Assembly: GCA_001800905.1 (NCBI GenBank)
Contig: MGWH01000002.1
Span: 310,001-374,000 of the forward strand
DNA length: 64,000 nucleotides
Source of the DNA: Flavobacteria bacterium GWA2_35_26
GTDB taxonomy: Bacteria; Bacteroidota; Bacteroidia; Flavobacteriales; Flavobacteriaceae
Direction: 5' to 3'
Below are positions 29,901 through 37,855 of this stretch, in pieces; position 1 is the stretch's first letter, and each line of letters begins with the position of its first letter. The translations under genes were made by a program, and so were the position numbers. Below the pieces are notes generated by a model. It ran no database searches and was not told where the DNA came from. It saw only the letters and a program-made list of their open reading frames with translations.

Positions 29901-30068
29901 AAAATCAGTTTGAATACCATTTTTTGTTCCTTTAACTACTACGTTAGCCCCCGGAATAGGACCCGAAGCATCTGAAACAACTCCTGAAACTGTTTTCTCT
30001 TGAGCAAAAGAAAACTGCATAGACAACGCTAATAAAAGCGTGTAAATCCACTTGAATTTTAATCTCAT
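26934..30068 (-). CDS. SusC/RagA TonB-linked outer-membrane protein (second pair)
   Basis: 1044 residues, TonB-dependent transporter. Signal peptide identical to the first SusC, carboxypeptidase-regulatory-like domain with GTKNGIQTDFDGKFAIKAKVGDVLV, classical DEVVVVGYGTQKKRDVNGAI stretch, plug with ALSGAASGVNISQPNG, PLIVIDGVPSW and the SusC signature SAAIYGSRAAAGVILITTKKGK, and a barrel ending FSFGLNLGL. This pair has the canonical SusC plug; the other pair is more divergent (AAIAEYGNRGSNGVIVIKTK). Confidence 0.95.
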   Translation of the reverse strand: MRLKFKWIYTLLLALSMQFSFAQEKTVSGVVSDASGPIPGANVVVKGTKNGIQTDFDGKFAIKAKVGDVLVVSFVGMQDASAKVGASNTINFKLQGGNTLDEVVVVGYGTQKKRDVNGAISKITGAAIKDIPVQSFDQALSGAASGVNISQPNGVLGNQAVIRIRGVNSINLSSYPLIVIDGVPSWNGDNLNQNNAANNPLANINQADIESIEVLKDASSAAIYGSRAAAGVILITTKKGKAGKFSVNFDTSVSFTKPFNLIDVLDAQQFTTIKNEGLTNAGTPANGTTRGFYTMTDANGKLVDTNWYDYIYRTGIATNHSVSISGGNENTKYFLSAGQLEQEGMFVNNDFRRQTGRFTLDQKVTSWLTLGGTFNYTNSRNNGLSTGSTFGSNFASSGAARLAFAQAPNVGPFNPDGSYSIDATGIGRGNNKSALQWVNPQYILDTNTFTAQNDQFISNFYIGLKLAKGLNFKSLYGIDNLIVENKDFLGPLNGDGQSLGGAATNTMNRYSRKSIQNVLDYNVQLTDNHSLSALAGSERQYTKVDAWGASRRGVSDPFFNEYQGGYSTIVSTGNLLTENYLESYFGRVNYDFKKKYFASVNARRDGYSAFAPDKKWGNFWGASLGWNIIEEDFFKQLVSNDVVNQLKLRASYGVVGNNQGLNDFASSSFYDAGVNNASGTLFFNRAGNQNLTWETSNKLDLGLNFGLFNDVISGELGYYKNDIDGLILSVPQSASAGIPGNSILSNVGSMRNTGYELTLNAKILDKGSFKWNTSFNITTQENVVTALDANNSDIIVATQLENTNIIRVGESIGNFYIVKTGGVNPANGRRIFYYGDGTAVQYDHSAPTASRWTKVSDGTSTRAANQAQDAKVMGPALPKFFGGLNNTFSYKGFDLNVNVYFSGGNYVYNGTRAGLLDQRVWNNSVEAMTRWQKAGDVTAIPRVVFGDNVSNGSSMPISDNLEKGDFIKFRNIALGYSLPKKLLESMGLTSFRFYLSAQNAFTITSYSGFDPEISSNGNANGSPSVDRNSAPMARTFSFGLNLGL

Positions 30069-30096
30069 AATTTGGTTAAATTTAAATTTTAGGATG

Positions 30097-30127
30097 CAAA
30101 TATGATGAATTATATTTTATTAACAAA
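30097..30127 (-). promoter_or_regulatory. promoter of second SusC gene
   Basis: Minus strand TTTG (30127-30124), 19-nt spacer, CATATTTG (30104-30097): seven of eight -7 positions agree, and spacing equals that of the other SusC promoter. Start codon 29 nt downstream. Confidence 0.55.
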
Positions 30128-30243
30128 TAGTTATCTTAAAGTTAAATGTTTGCAATTGTTAATTTATTAGCAAACTCAAAAAATCAAACAACAATACTTA
30201 CTAATTTATTATTTAAAAGTAATTTTACCAAAAACAATTTAGC

Positions 30244-30843
30244 ATGCTTTCTCTTCAATTTTCAAACTATAATCTTGAAACAGGAACCGACGAAGCCGGA
30301 CGTGGTTGTCTCGCGGGTCCTGTAACAGCCGCTGCTGTGATTTTGCCTGCCCATTTCGAAAATTCAATGTTGAATGACAGCAAACAATTGTCTGAAAAAG
30401 CGAGAGAAAAATTACGCCCCATCATTGAAGAACAAGCTGTTTCTTTTGCGGTTACTCATTTGGAACCACTCATTATTGATGAAATCAATATTCTAAACGC
30501 CTCTATCAAAGCCATGCAAGAAAGTATTTTGAAATTGAATCCAAAACCTGAATACATTATAGTAGATGGGAATCGGTTTAAACCTGTTTTGGATATTCCG
30601 TACAGTTGTATTGTAAAAGGGGATGCTAAATTTATGAGTATAGCTGCTGCTTCAGTTTTAGCAAAAACATACCGCGACGACTACATGAACCGGATTCACG
30701 AAGAATATCCTATGTACAACTGGAAACAAAACAAAGGCTACCCTACTCTAGAACACCGAGAGGCTATTCGTAAATATGGGGTAACCAAATACCACCGAAT
30801 GAGTTTTAGATTGTTGCCTGAACAATTAAAATTAGATATTTAA
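30244..30843 (+). CDS. rnhB: ribonuclease HII
   Basis: Cleaves RNA in RNA-DNA hybrids and starts removal of single ribonucleotides from DNA. 199 residues with the type 2 active site: D and E in [14 protein letters not shown] (about 15-28), D in IIVDGNRF, D in [22 protein letters not shown]. Normal length and ends. It stands alone on the plus strand, convergent with lipB. Confidence 0.96.
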   Translation: MLSLQFSNYNLETGTDEAGRGCLAGPVTAAAVILPAHFENSMLNDSKQLSEKAREKLRPIIEEQAVSFAVTHLEPLIIDEINILNASIKAMQESILKLNPKPEYIIVDGNRFKPVLDIPYSCIVKGDAKFMSIAAASVLAKTYRDDYMNRIHEEYPMYNWKQNKGYPTLEHREAIRKYGVTKYHRMSFRLLPEQLKLDI

Positions 30844-30862
30844 ATCTGTGACGTGTTTCGAA

Positions 30863-31573
30863 TCACGAATCTCCGTTCACGAATTCCGATTCAAACAATT
30901 GAGCGAAATGATGTAAAATCTTAGCTTTCACCTCGTTTTCATCAACGCTTTCAAGTCCGAGTTCCACATTAAGCGAAGTCACTGCTTTGCCGCGAATACC
31001 ACAAGGAATGATATTATCAAAATAACCCAAATCGGCATTGACGTTTAGGGCAAAACCGTGCATGGTAACCCAACGCGAAGCGCGTACTCCCATGGCACAA
31101 ATTTTTCGCGCAAAAGGCGTTCCAACTCCCAACCAAACACCCGTTTCTCCATCGCTTCTTCCGCAAGTCAAACCGTATTCGGCTAGCGTTAAGATGATGG
31201 CTTCTTCCAATAATCGTAAGTATTTATGAATATCAGTAAAGAAATTTTCCAAGTCCAAAATAGGATAGCCAACGATTTGGCCAGGACCGTGATAGGTAAT
31301 ATCTCCTCCCCGATTGATTTTATAAAAGGTAGCACCTTTGGCCTCCAATTGTTTTTCAGAAAGCAACAAATTACTCAAATCGCCACTTTTTCCTAAAGTA
31401 TACACATGTGGATGTTCAACAAAAAGAAAATAGTTAGGTGTAGGTAAACTGGTTTCGTCTTTTCTATTTTGGATTTTAAGATCGACAATGCCTTTGAACA
31501 ATTCCTCTTGGTATTCCCAAGTGGCCTTGTAATCTTTGTTTCCTAGATCGAATAATTGGATTTGTTTGTTCAT
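30863..31573 (-). CDS. lipB: octanoyl-[acyl-carrier-protein]:protein octanoyltransferase
   Basis: First step of endogenous lipoate synthesis: moves octanoyl from acyl-carrier protein to lipoyl domains of dehydrogenase complexes. 236 residues with family motifs RGGDITYHGPGQIVGYPIL, the catalytic lysine in KICAMGVR, and catalytic cysteine in IIPCGIRGKAVTSL. Base composition is slightly richer in GC than in neighbouring genes. lipA is not in the window. Confidence 0.96.
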   Translation of the reverse strand: MNKQIQLFDLGNKDYKATWEYQEELFKGIVDLKIQNRKDETSLPTPNYFLFVEHPHVYTLGKSGDLSNLLLSEKQLEAKGATFYKINRGGDITYHGPGQIVGYPILDLENFFTDIHKYLRLLEEAIILTLAEYGLTCGRSDGETGVWLGVGTPFARKICAMGVRASRWVTMHGFALNVNADLGYFDNIIPCGIRGKAVTSLNVELGLESVDENEVKAKILHHFAQLFESEFVNGDS

Positions 31574-31664
31574 TTGTCATTGCGAGGAACGAATTCATTT
31601 TAAACCGTTCCTTTTTTTATTGCGTGCCAAAGGTACAAAGTTTTGAAAATAAAAACGCTTTTTC

Positions 31665-31746
31665 TAGCCCTTACCGAAGATTCGGGAGTAGCAACATCCT
31701 CTTAACGCTTCCCAAGCGATAAAAGATAAAGCGTACAGCAGGACCA
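31665..31746. repeat. possible dispersed flavobacterial intergenic repeat, copy B
   Basis: Between lipB and lysS. The order GGGAGTAGCAACATCCT, a hairpin ACGCTT-CCC-AAGCG, then AAAAGATAAAGCG and ACAGCAGGACC follows the same plan as the element at 61749-61836. It resembles intergenic repeats I recall from other Flavobacterium genomes, but the copy is degenerate. Confidence 0.45.
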
Positions 31747-31810
31747 AAAGAGATAAAAAAACGAAAATGACTGTTCCTGAAAAAACTAGGATGTTTTTCA
31801 ATTTTTGAAA

Positions 31811-31840
31811 TTGCTACGTTTTCAAATTTAACTATCTTTG
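31811..31840 (+). promoter_or_regulatory. promoter of lysS
   Basis: TTG (31811-31813), 19-nt spacer, TATCTTTG (31833-31840): full consensus, 21 nt before the lysS ATG. Confidence 0.75.
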
Positions 31841-31861
31841 CGCTCTTAAAAACCGAATACA

Positions 31862-33571
31862 ATGGCATTATCCGAACAAGAAATTTTACGTAGAGAAGCA
31901 CTTACCGAATTACGCAATTTAGGTATTGAGCCGTATCCAGCAGCCGAGTTTACCACCACCGCATATTCGAGCGAAATCCTAGCTAACTTCGAGAAATACG
32001 AAGGTAAGGAAGTGATTTTAGCCGGTCGATTGATGGGAAAACGCATCATGGGAAAGGCGTCGTTTGCCGAATTGAAGGATGCTGAAGGACGTATTCAAGT
32101 CTATGTTTCGAGAGATGACATTTCGGATGATGAAGAGAAAACGATGTACAATGTAGTTTTCAAAAAACTATTGGACATTGGTGATTTCATTGGGATTCGC
32201 GGAACAGTTTTCAAAACACAAGTGGGCGAAATCTCAGTTCACGTATACGGATTAACGGTTTTGGCGAAGGCCTTGAAACCACTTCCTGTTGTGAAAATGG
32301 ATGCCGATGGTAAAATCCACGATGCCTTTGCCGATCCAGAACAAAGATACCGTCGTCGTTACGTTGATTTAACGGTGAACGACCATGTGAAAGATACTTT
32401 TATCAAAAGAACTAAATTATTCAACGCCATGCGTTCGTTTTTTAATGACAAAGGGTATTTGGAAGTAGAAACTCCGGTTTTACAACCGATTCCAGGTGGA
32501 GCTGCGGCAAGACCATTTATCACGCACCACAACTCGCTTGACATTCCGCTATACATGCGTATTGCCAATGAGTTGTATTTAAAAAGATTGATTGTGGGTG
32601 GATTCGAAGGAGTGTATGAGTTCTCTAAAAACTTCCGTAACGAAGGAATGGACAGAACACACAACCCAGAATTTACCGCTATGGAAATATATGTAGCCTA
32701 CAAAGACTACAACTGGATGATGAACTTTACCGAAAACTTACTCGAGCATTGTGCTATTGGAGTGAACGGAACAAGTGAGGTGACTTTTGGCGAATACAAA
32801 ATTAATTTCAAAGCGCCCTATGCCAGAGTAACCATGACCGATTCTATCAAACACTTTACTGGTTTTGATATTTCGGGCAAATCAGAAGCGGAATTGTTTG
32901 CTGCTGCCAAAGGCATGGGAATTGACGTGAACGAAACCATGGGGAAAGGGAAATTGATTGACGAAATTTTTGGCGCTAAATGCGAAGGAAATTACATCCA
33001 ACCAACTTTCATCACGGATTATCCAAAAGAAATGAGTCCGCTTTGTAAACAACACCGCGACAATCCAGAACTGACTGAACGTTTTGAATTGATGGTGTGT
33101 GGAAAAGAGGTAGCCAATGCCTATTCAGAATTGAATGATCCAATTGATCAAAGAGAACGTTTTGAAGACCAAATGCGTTTGGCCGAAAAAGGAGACGATG
33201 AAGCGAATGGTGTGATCGATGAGGATTTCTTACGAGCGTTGGAATACGGAATGCCACCCACTTCTGGATTAGGAATTGGAATGGACCGATTGATGATGTT
33301 CTTAACGAACAATGCGTCTATTCAAGAAGTGTTGTTCTTCCCGCAAATGCGACCTGAGAAAAAACAAGTGCAAATCGAATTGACTGATGAAGAAAAACTA
33401 ATCGTGGATTTATTGAAAGCGAACAACAACCAAATGGATTTGGGTGCATTGAAAGCCAAATCAGAATTGAGCGGTAAAAAATGGGATGCTGCCACCAAAG
33501 GTTTATCCCAACACAAACTGATCAAAGTAAGTGTGGCTGGAGATAGCAAAATAATGGAATTGATTGGATAA
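31862..33571 (+). CDS. lysS: lysyl-tRNA synthetase, class II
   Basis: Charges tRNA-Lys. 569 residues: N-terminal OB-fold anticodon-binding domain (about 55-160, VILAGRLMGKRIMGKASFAELKD), then the class II core with motif 2 FRNEGMDRTHNPEFTAMEIY and motif 3 GLGIGMDRLMMFLTN. The family is usually about 500 residues; a 70-residue C-terminal extension after motif 3 (PEKKQVQIELTDEEKLIVDLL and onward) predicts as a small helical domain and is seen in other Bacteroidota. It uses more GC-rich codons than the surrounding transport genes. Confidence 0.97.
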   Translation: MALSEQEILRREALTELRNLGIEPYPAAEFTTTAYSSEILANFEKYEGKEVILAGRLMGKRIMGKASFAELKDAEGRIQVYVSRDDISDDEEKTMYNVVFKKLLDIGDFIGIRGTVFKTQVGEISVHVYGLTVLAKALKPLPVVKMDADGKIHDAFADPEQRYRRRYVDLTVNDHVKDTFIKRTKLFNAMRSFFNDKGYLEVETPVLQPIPGGAAARPFITHHNSLDIPLYMRIANELYLKRLIVGGFEGVYEFSKNFRNEGMDRTHNPEFTAMEIYVAYKDYNWMMNFTENLLEHCAIGVNGTSEVTFGEYKINFKAPYARVTMTDSIKHFTGFDISGKSEAELFAAAKGMGIDVNETMGKGKLIDEIFGAKCEGNYIQPTFITDYPKEMSPLCKQHRDNPELTERFELMVCGKEVANAYSELNDPIDQRERFEDQMRLAEKGDDEANGVIDEDFLRALEYGMPPTSGLGIGMDRLMMFLTNNASIQEVLFFPQMRPEKKQVQIELTDEEKLIVDLLKANNNQMDLGALKAKSELSGKKWDAATKGLSQHKLIKVSVAGDSKIMELIG

Positions 33572-33589
33572 ATTAATTTTGCAATGATA

Positions 33590-33623
33590 AAAAAAAGGAG
33601 CTTCAATTGAAGCTCCTTTTTTT
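33590..33623. terminator. bidirectional terminator, lysS/PepSY
   Basis: A perfect 34-bp palindrome: 17-nt arms made of seven As, GGAGCTTCAA and its complement, ending in seven Ts. Serves lysS and the convergent copper-locus operon. Confidence 0.9.
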
Positions 33624-33636
33624 ATTTAACTATTTA

Positions 33637-35181
33637 TTATTTTTTGACTTTTAGAAATAGTAATAACCCTAAAATAGAAACGGTTAACAATCCCATTGCA
33701 GCGATTACAGTAACCAAATCTCGAATGCCTTTTCCTGCCCAATCCATAAATAAAAATTTATGAAAAATAGCAAAAGAATACCCTTCCAAACGTTCCGCAT
33801 TGGTAATTACCGCTGCCAAATGTGAAGAAGAAGGCTCGATATAATAGGTCGCTTTTTCAGGCGTATCATATGCTAACTTAACCACTGGCAATCGCTTGTT
33901 GACAAAACCATATTCTCTTTTTTCAAAATCATATAAGGTTTTAGTTTCAAGTATTTTTGCCTCAGAAATATCCGTCGAAGTTTCACGTTCTTCAGGTTCT
34001 TGCATATCGCAACAAGCTGCTTTTCCATTCAATTTATCTGAAAAATGATGCGCTAAAAATTGTACATACTCCAACTCGGTATTCTTGTTTATTGTGCCAT
34101 TTTTAGCATTAATGTAAATGGTTTTCGTTTTCTTTTCCTCGCCTTTCAACACCACTTGGTAGTACACATCATCCTTTAATTGGATTAGCGAACTATTCAA
34201 AAACGCAGACCAATCTAAAGCTAACTTATTGTTTTCTACGGACAATTTAGCTACATCAATAGTTGGCTCATAAACCATACTACTCAAATTGTTTGGTTTC
34301 AATTTTGAAAAAGCATGATACGCTCCACTCAATGCAAATGTCAGGGTAACAAAAGCTACAGCAATACCAATTTTTCTGTGATTGAAACGAAGTTTGGTTG
34401 TTGCATCCGCTGTGGGAACTTGCTTTTTGAATACTTTCCAAAACAATCCATAGATGACAATTCCACTCAAGGCAGAAAGCACAATAATGGACAATAATAA
34501 CATCATAATCCAAACGCGAATTGCATTATTTGTTATAGCATCTAAAAATGACCAGTTATGAAAAACATCGAAAAACCAAATGAAAAACTGACGTGACTTT
34601 GGATTGAATGTAGCTAATTTACTAGATGAAGTTTCAACATAGACTTGCATCGCATCGTCTCTTTCGAAACTCAGTTTATAAACCGGCAAATAACGATTCA
34701 CGTATTTGTATTGCGAATCAAATTCGGTAAGTATTTCTGAAGAAACCACTTTGCTTTTTTGGTCATCCAAAAAATAACGCGATAAATATTCCGCATATTT
34801 CACATCGCCATTTGCTAATTCGGCTGCAGTTGCCGCATTAAAATAGTGAAGTATATTATCAACCGTTTTTACTTGATAAAAATGGCCGTTGTTAAAAGAT
34901 ACAATTCTGAAATTTTTAATTTGTTTCAAATTGTTTTTAGCCAATACTGTTTGAATTGATAACGGAATATCAGCTGGAGCGATCGTGGTTTTTTCTAATC
35001 GTTCATTAGCAATTGTAGGTTTAAAAAAATGCGCCATAAAAGGGTGCATTATACCTGACAAACACCAAAATATAACTGGTATAACCGTTATAATTCCAAT
35101 CGTTCTATGCCAAGTATAGATTTTTTGTTTGAGTTTTTTCACCCATTTGGAATCCCTCTTTTTAGGTATTTTATTTTCCAT
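33637..35181 (-). CDS. PepSY-associated membrane protein
   Basis: 514 residues of the PepSY-TM family: basic N-terminus, first membrane helix with HRTIGIITVIPVIFWCLSGIMHPF (about 31-53), two PepSY-like periplasmic segments, further helices near 225-250 and 272-292 and a last one at 490-510. Such proteins often accompany TonB-dependent receptors for metals or siderophores and may act as inner-membrane reductases or permeases; the biochemical role is unproven. Odd here is a CCDM cluster in NGKAACCDMQEPEE (about 395-407) in the periplasmic part, which could bind a soft metal. It is the last gene of the MbnP/MbnH block, 50 bp after the TonB receptor. Confidence 0.8.
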   Translation of the reverse strand: MENKIPKKRDSKWVKKLKQKIYTWHRTIGIITVIPVIFWCLSGIMHPFMAHFFKPTIANERLEKTTIAPADIPLSIQTVLAKNNLKQIKNFRIVSFNNGHFYQVKTVDNILHYFNAATAAELANGDVKYAEYLSRYFLDDQKSKVVSSEILTEFDSQYKYVNRYLPVYKLSFERDDAMQVYVETSSSKLATFNPKSRQFFIWFFDVFHNWSFLDAITNNAIRVWIMMLLLSIIVLSALSGIVIYGLFWKVFKKQVPTADATTKLRFNHRKIGIAVAFVTLTFALSGAYHAFSKLKPNNLSSMVYEPTIDVAKLSVENNKLALDWSAFLNSSLIQLKDDVYYQVVLKGEEKKTKTIYINAKNGTINKNTELEYVQFLAHHFSDKLNGKAACCDMQEPEERETSTDISEAKILETKTLYDFEKREYGFVNKRLPVVKLAYDTPEKATYYIEPSSSHLAAVITNAERLEGYSFAIFHKFLFMDWAGKGIRDLVTVIAAMGLLTVSILGLLLFLKVKK

Positions 35182-35189
35182 AATTAAAA

Positions 35190-35220
35190 AATTAAAGGCG
35201 CATCAAATGGACACGCCTTT
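35190..35220 (-). terminator. hairpin between TonB receptor and PepSY gene
   Basis: Seven-bp arms AAAGGCG/CGCCTTT (35194-35200, 35214-35220) 11 nt past the receptor stop, followed on the minus strand by AATTTTTTAATT. Probably a partial terminator lowering PepSY expression. Confidence 0.5.
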
Positions 35221-35231
35221 TGGTTTATACT

Positions 35232-37379
35232 TTATTTTTTAAAAGATAAATTATACTGTATTCCAAAAAGAAAAGTTCTTGGAGCAGCAGCAGTATACGT
35301 TGGCTGAGAGGTTGATGTATTAGCTCTCGTTACGTTATACGCATATAATTTGTCCGTTAAATTCAAGACATTGGTAAACAACTCAATAGATTTCCATTTG
35401 TAACCGAATCTAGCATTAAAAATACTATACCCACCATATTTAACGGTATTGATTTGGTCTTGAAAATAACTTCCAACCAATTGGTATTCCAAAGAAGTTC
35501 TGAAATTAGGTAACCATTTTGGATAATAGTTTAGTTCTGAATTTCCAACCCAACGAGGTCCAGAAGGCATTTCTTTACCATTCAAATCTTTTAAAACATC
35601 TGAAGATTTTTCTGAAACTTTAAAGTCAATAAATGTATGTTCAGAAACAGCACCACCCAATCTAAAACTCAATTCAGCCGTTGGTTTGTAATTGAAGCCA
35701 AACTCAATCCCTTTATGTCTAGTAGCACCTGCAGAACGATAATCGGTACTATTATCTGCCAATCTAACACTTAGCAATTCATTTTTTCCATCTAAATAAT
35801 AGAAGGCGTAGTCAATCCCTAATGTATTATTTAATATTGATAACCAACCTCCCACTTCATAATTCACAAAAGTAGCAGGCTCTAAATTATAATAAAAATT
35901 AGCAGGAACACCTGTTGTTCCTCCAGTACCAGGACGAGTTCTAAAAATAGCTGAAACTCCTGGAGGAGCAAATCCTTGAGAAAAATTAGCATAAAACCCC
36001 GCTACTTGAAACGGATTATAATTCACTCCAATTTTAGAAGTTAATTTATCATACACTTTAGTACCAGTACCATTGTCTAACGCATTATTGTATGCCACTT
36101 TCATATTATCGTAACGTAAACCTGTAGTTACAATTGTATTTTGAAATGGTTTGAAACTTAATTGTAAAAATTCAGCTGAATTGTATATGTCAGCAGTATA
36201 ATTTGCGTTTTTAATATCAGGTCTTTCTTCTACAATTTGATAATTATTCACCGTTAAACCTCCAGGATTTAAATTGGCTTTTAAATTAATTCGATAAGAC
36301 CAATAATCAGATGGTGAATAATCATACAATACCCCAGCTACTATTTTTGATTGTAAAAACTCAAATTGTTGAGTGTGTTGTGCCAAAGCGCCATAACTTT
36401 TAAAATTACTAGAGTTTATTTCCCCAGTTGCGGTAGTACTTTTTGATGTCCAACGAATTCCATACGCAGGATTTTGACCTAACTTATTATCTCTATAATA
36501 TGCCGTTACCGAAGTACTTGATAGTGCATTCCAATCATGTTCTAAAGTCAAACGCGTTCTTAACGCATCTGATTTACGATACGTAAAATCAGTTGTACTT
36601 GTATAAGTTCTATTATTAAATGCATCTTCATTGACATTTCCGCTCATGTCAGAATAGTATTTACCAAACATGGTATTGCTAATCAAACGCGTTTTTGAGT
36701 TGAATTTATAATCAAATCGAGCATTGATATTGTCTTTCTTGTAATCTGAAAAGGTCATCCAAGAGTTTTTTTGATCCGAGGTAATTCCAGAAATATGAAA
36801 TCCAAATTTCCCTATTGTAGCACCAGCGGCTGCTTGAATACGTTTGTACCCCCATTGATCGGCTTGAACACCAAATTTAAACTCTGGATCATACGACGGC
36901 TTAGCAGAAATTAAGTTGATTGCACCTCCTACAGCTTCTGGACCATATAATGAAGAAACTGGTCCTTTCACTACTTCTACACTTTCTACATTAAATTGAT
37001 TGATTTCCAATAACGCATTGTGATTAAAAATTCCCATGGGACGAATTGGCAAACCATCTTCTAGATACAAATAATACGCACTCGTAGATATTGGTTGACG
37101 AATTGCCATCATGTGTTGTTCATTCCCAATATTCGACATAAATACTCCAGGAATTTTATTCACAATCTCATACATAGCAGTCGCTTTTGTCTCATCAATA
37201 GCTTTTGCATTTAATTTACTAATAGCTACAGGTGTTTGTGAACGTTTAGTTGCCGTTCTGTTTGCGGTCACATAAACCTCTTCTAATTGATTCGTTTTGG
37301 TTGAATCAGCAACCGTTTTATTTTTTTGAGCATAGCTCATTTGCCCCAAAACTAATAGGGCGAAAAGTAATTTTTTCAT
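35232..37379 (-). CDS. TonB-dependent receptor of the MbnP/MbnH locus
   Basis: 715-residue outer-membrane transporter: signal peptide MKKLLFALLVLGQMSYAQ, TonB-box-like LEEVYVTANRT (about 32-42), plug domain with NIGNEQHMMAIRQPIS and YLEDGLPIRPMGIFNHNALLE, SLYGPEAVGGAINL, then a 22-strand-type barrel ending RTFLFGIQYNLSFKK. It has no carboxypeptidase-like domain and is not a SusC. The plug region around residues 88-125 is rich in Met, His and Asn (HMM, MGIFNHN), residues suited to soft metal ions. With MbnP, MbnH and two cysteine proteins upstream I infer copper or a copper complex as cargo; siderophore uptake is the main alternative. Confidence 0.85.
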   Translation of the reverse strand: MKKLLFALLVLGQMSYAQKNKTVADSTKTNQLEEVYVTANRTATKRSQTPVAISKLNAKAIDETKATAMYEIVNKIPGVFMSNIGNEQHMMAIRQPISTSAYYLYLEDGLPIRPMGIFNHNALLEINQFNVESVEVVKGPVSSLYGPEAVGGAINLISAKPSYDPEFKFGVQADQWGYKRIQAAAGATIGKFGFHISGITSDQKNSWMTFSDYKKDNINARFDYKFNSKTRLISNTMFGKYYSDMSGNVNEDAFNNRTYTSTTDFTYRKSDALRTRLTLEHDWNALSSTSVTAYYRDNKLGQNPAYGIRWTSKSTTATGEINSSNFKSYGALAQHTQQFEFLQSKIVAGVLYDYSPSDYWSYRINLKANLNPGGLTVNNYQIVEERPDIKNANYTADIYNSAEFLQLSFKPFQNTIVTTGLRYDNMKVAYNNALDNGTGTKVYDKLTSKIGVNYNPFQVAGFYANFSQGFAPPGVSAIFRTRPGTGGTTGVPANFYYNLEPATFVNYEVGGWLSILNNTLGIDYAFYYLDGKNELLSVRLADNSTDYRSAGATRHKGIEFGFNYKPTAELSFRLGGAVSEHTFIDFKVSEKSSDVLKDLNGKEMPSGPRWVGNSELNYYPKWLPNFRTSLEYQLVGSYFQDQINTVKYGGYSIFNARFGYKWKSIELFTNVLNLTDKLYAYNVTRANTSTSQPTYTAAAPRTFLFGIQYNLSFKK

Positions 37380-37470
37380 TGTATTATTCTAAATTAATTG
37401 TAATTATTCATGGTCAATACTCTTCAAAAAAACTTTCTAATGAGAGACATTGACACTTTAAATCATAAAA

Positions 37471-37845
37471 TTAACTTAGAATTGCGGGTGGTCGAAATAA
37501 GAAATTCGGATTCAGATACGCATATAAATTTAGATATTCGTAGTTTACCTTAGGCTCTTCTTCAACGATCCAAGATCGGTTGCAATAGCGACAACTTCCC
37601 TCATAAAACAACACTTCTTTTTCAGAAGTGTTTGTCTTTTTTTCCACAGGCTGAGAAGAATCTGTTTCTGCATTTTTACCCAACTCTTTCATCAAATGAC
37701 ACTTACCATTACATTGCAATTCCGGTTTGGCTTTATTCTCGCAAAGTACGGTTGCTATATAATCATAATTGACCGCATAATCAATCAACGGAAAAACCGG
37801 CTTGATTACAAAAGAGACTATAATTATAAATACTAGTTTTTTCAA
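37471..37845 (-). CDS. small membrane-anchored cysteine protein B (CNGKCH)
   Basis: 124 residues. One hydrophobic N-terminal segment (KKLVFIIIVSFVIKPVFPLI) that may be an uncleaved anchor, then C35, and CNGKCHLMKEL with C45, C49 and H50; a linker, a C85xxC88 pair (GSCRYCNRSW), and a conserved C-terminus YLNLYAYLNPNFLFRPP. It is a full-length paralogue of the 40839-41213 product. The vicinal cysteines plus His suggest a periplasmic metal or thiol-disulfide site; no described function is known to me. It lies 10 bp after the outer-membrane protein gene and 91 bp before the TonB receptor. Confidence 0.8.
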   Translation of the reverse strand: MKKLVFIIIVSFVIKPVFPLIDYAVNYDYIATVLCENKAKPELQCNGKCHLMKELGKNAETDSSQPVEKKTNTSEKEVLFYEGSCRYCNRSWIVEEEPKVNYEYLNLYAYLNPNFLFRPPAILS

Positions 37846-37855
37846 ATTTTGATAA

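Noticed and set aside
31671..31901. 76-codon minus-strand frame between lipB and lysS
   Set aside because: It covers the probable dispersed repeat, the lysS promoter and the lysS start; no family resemblance.
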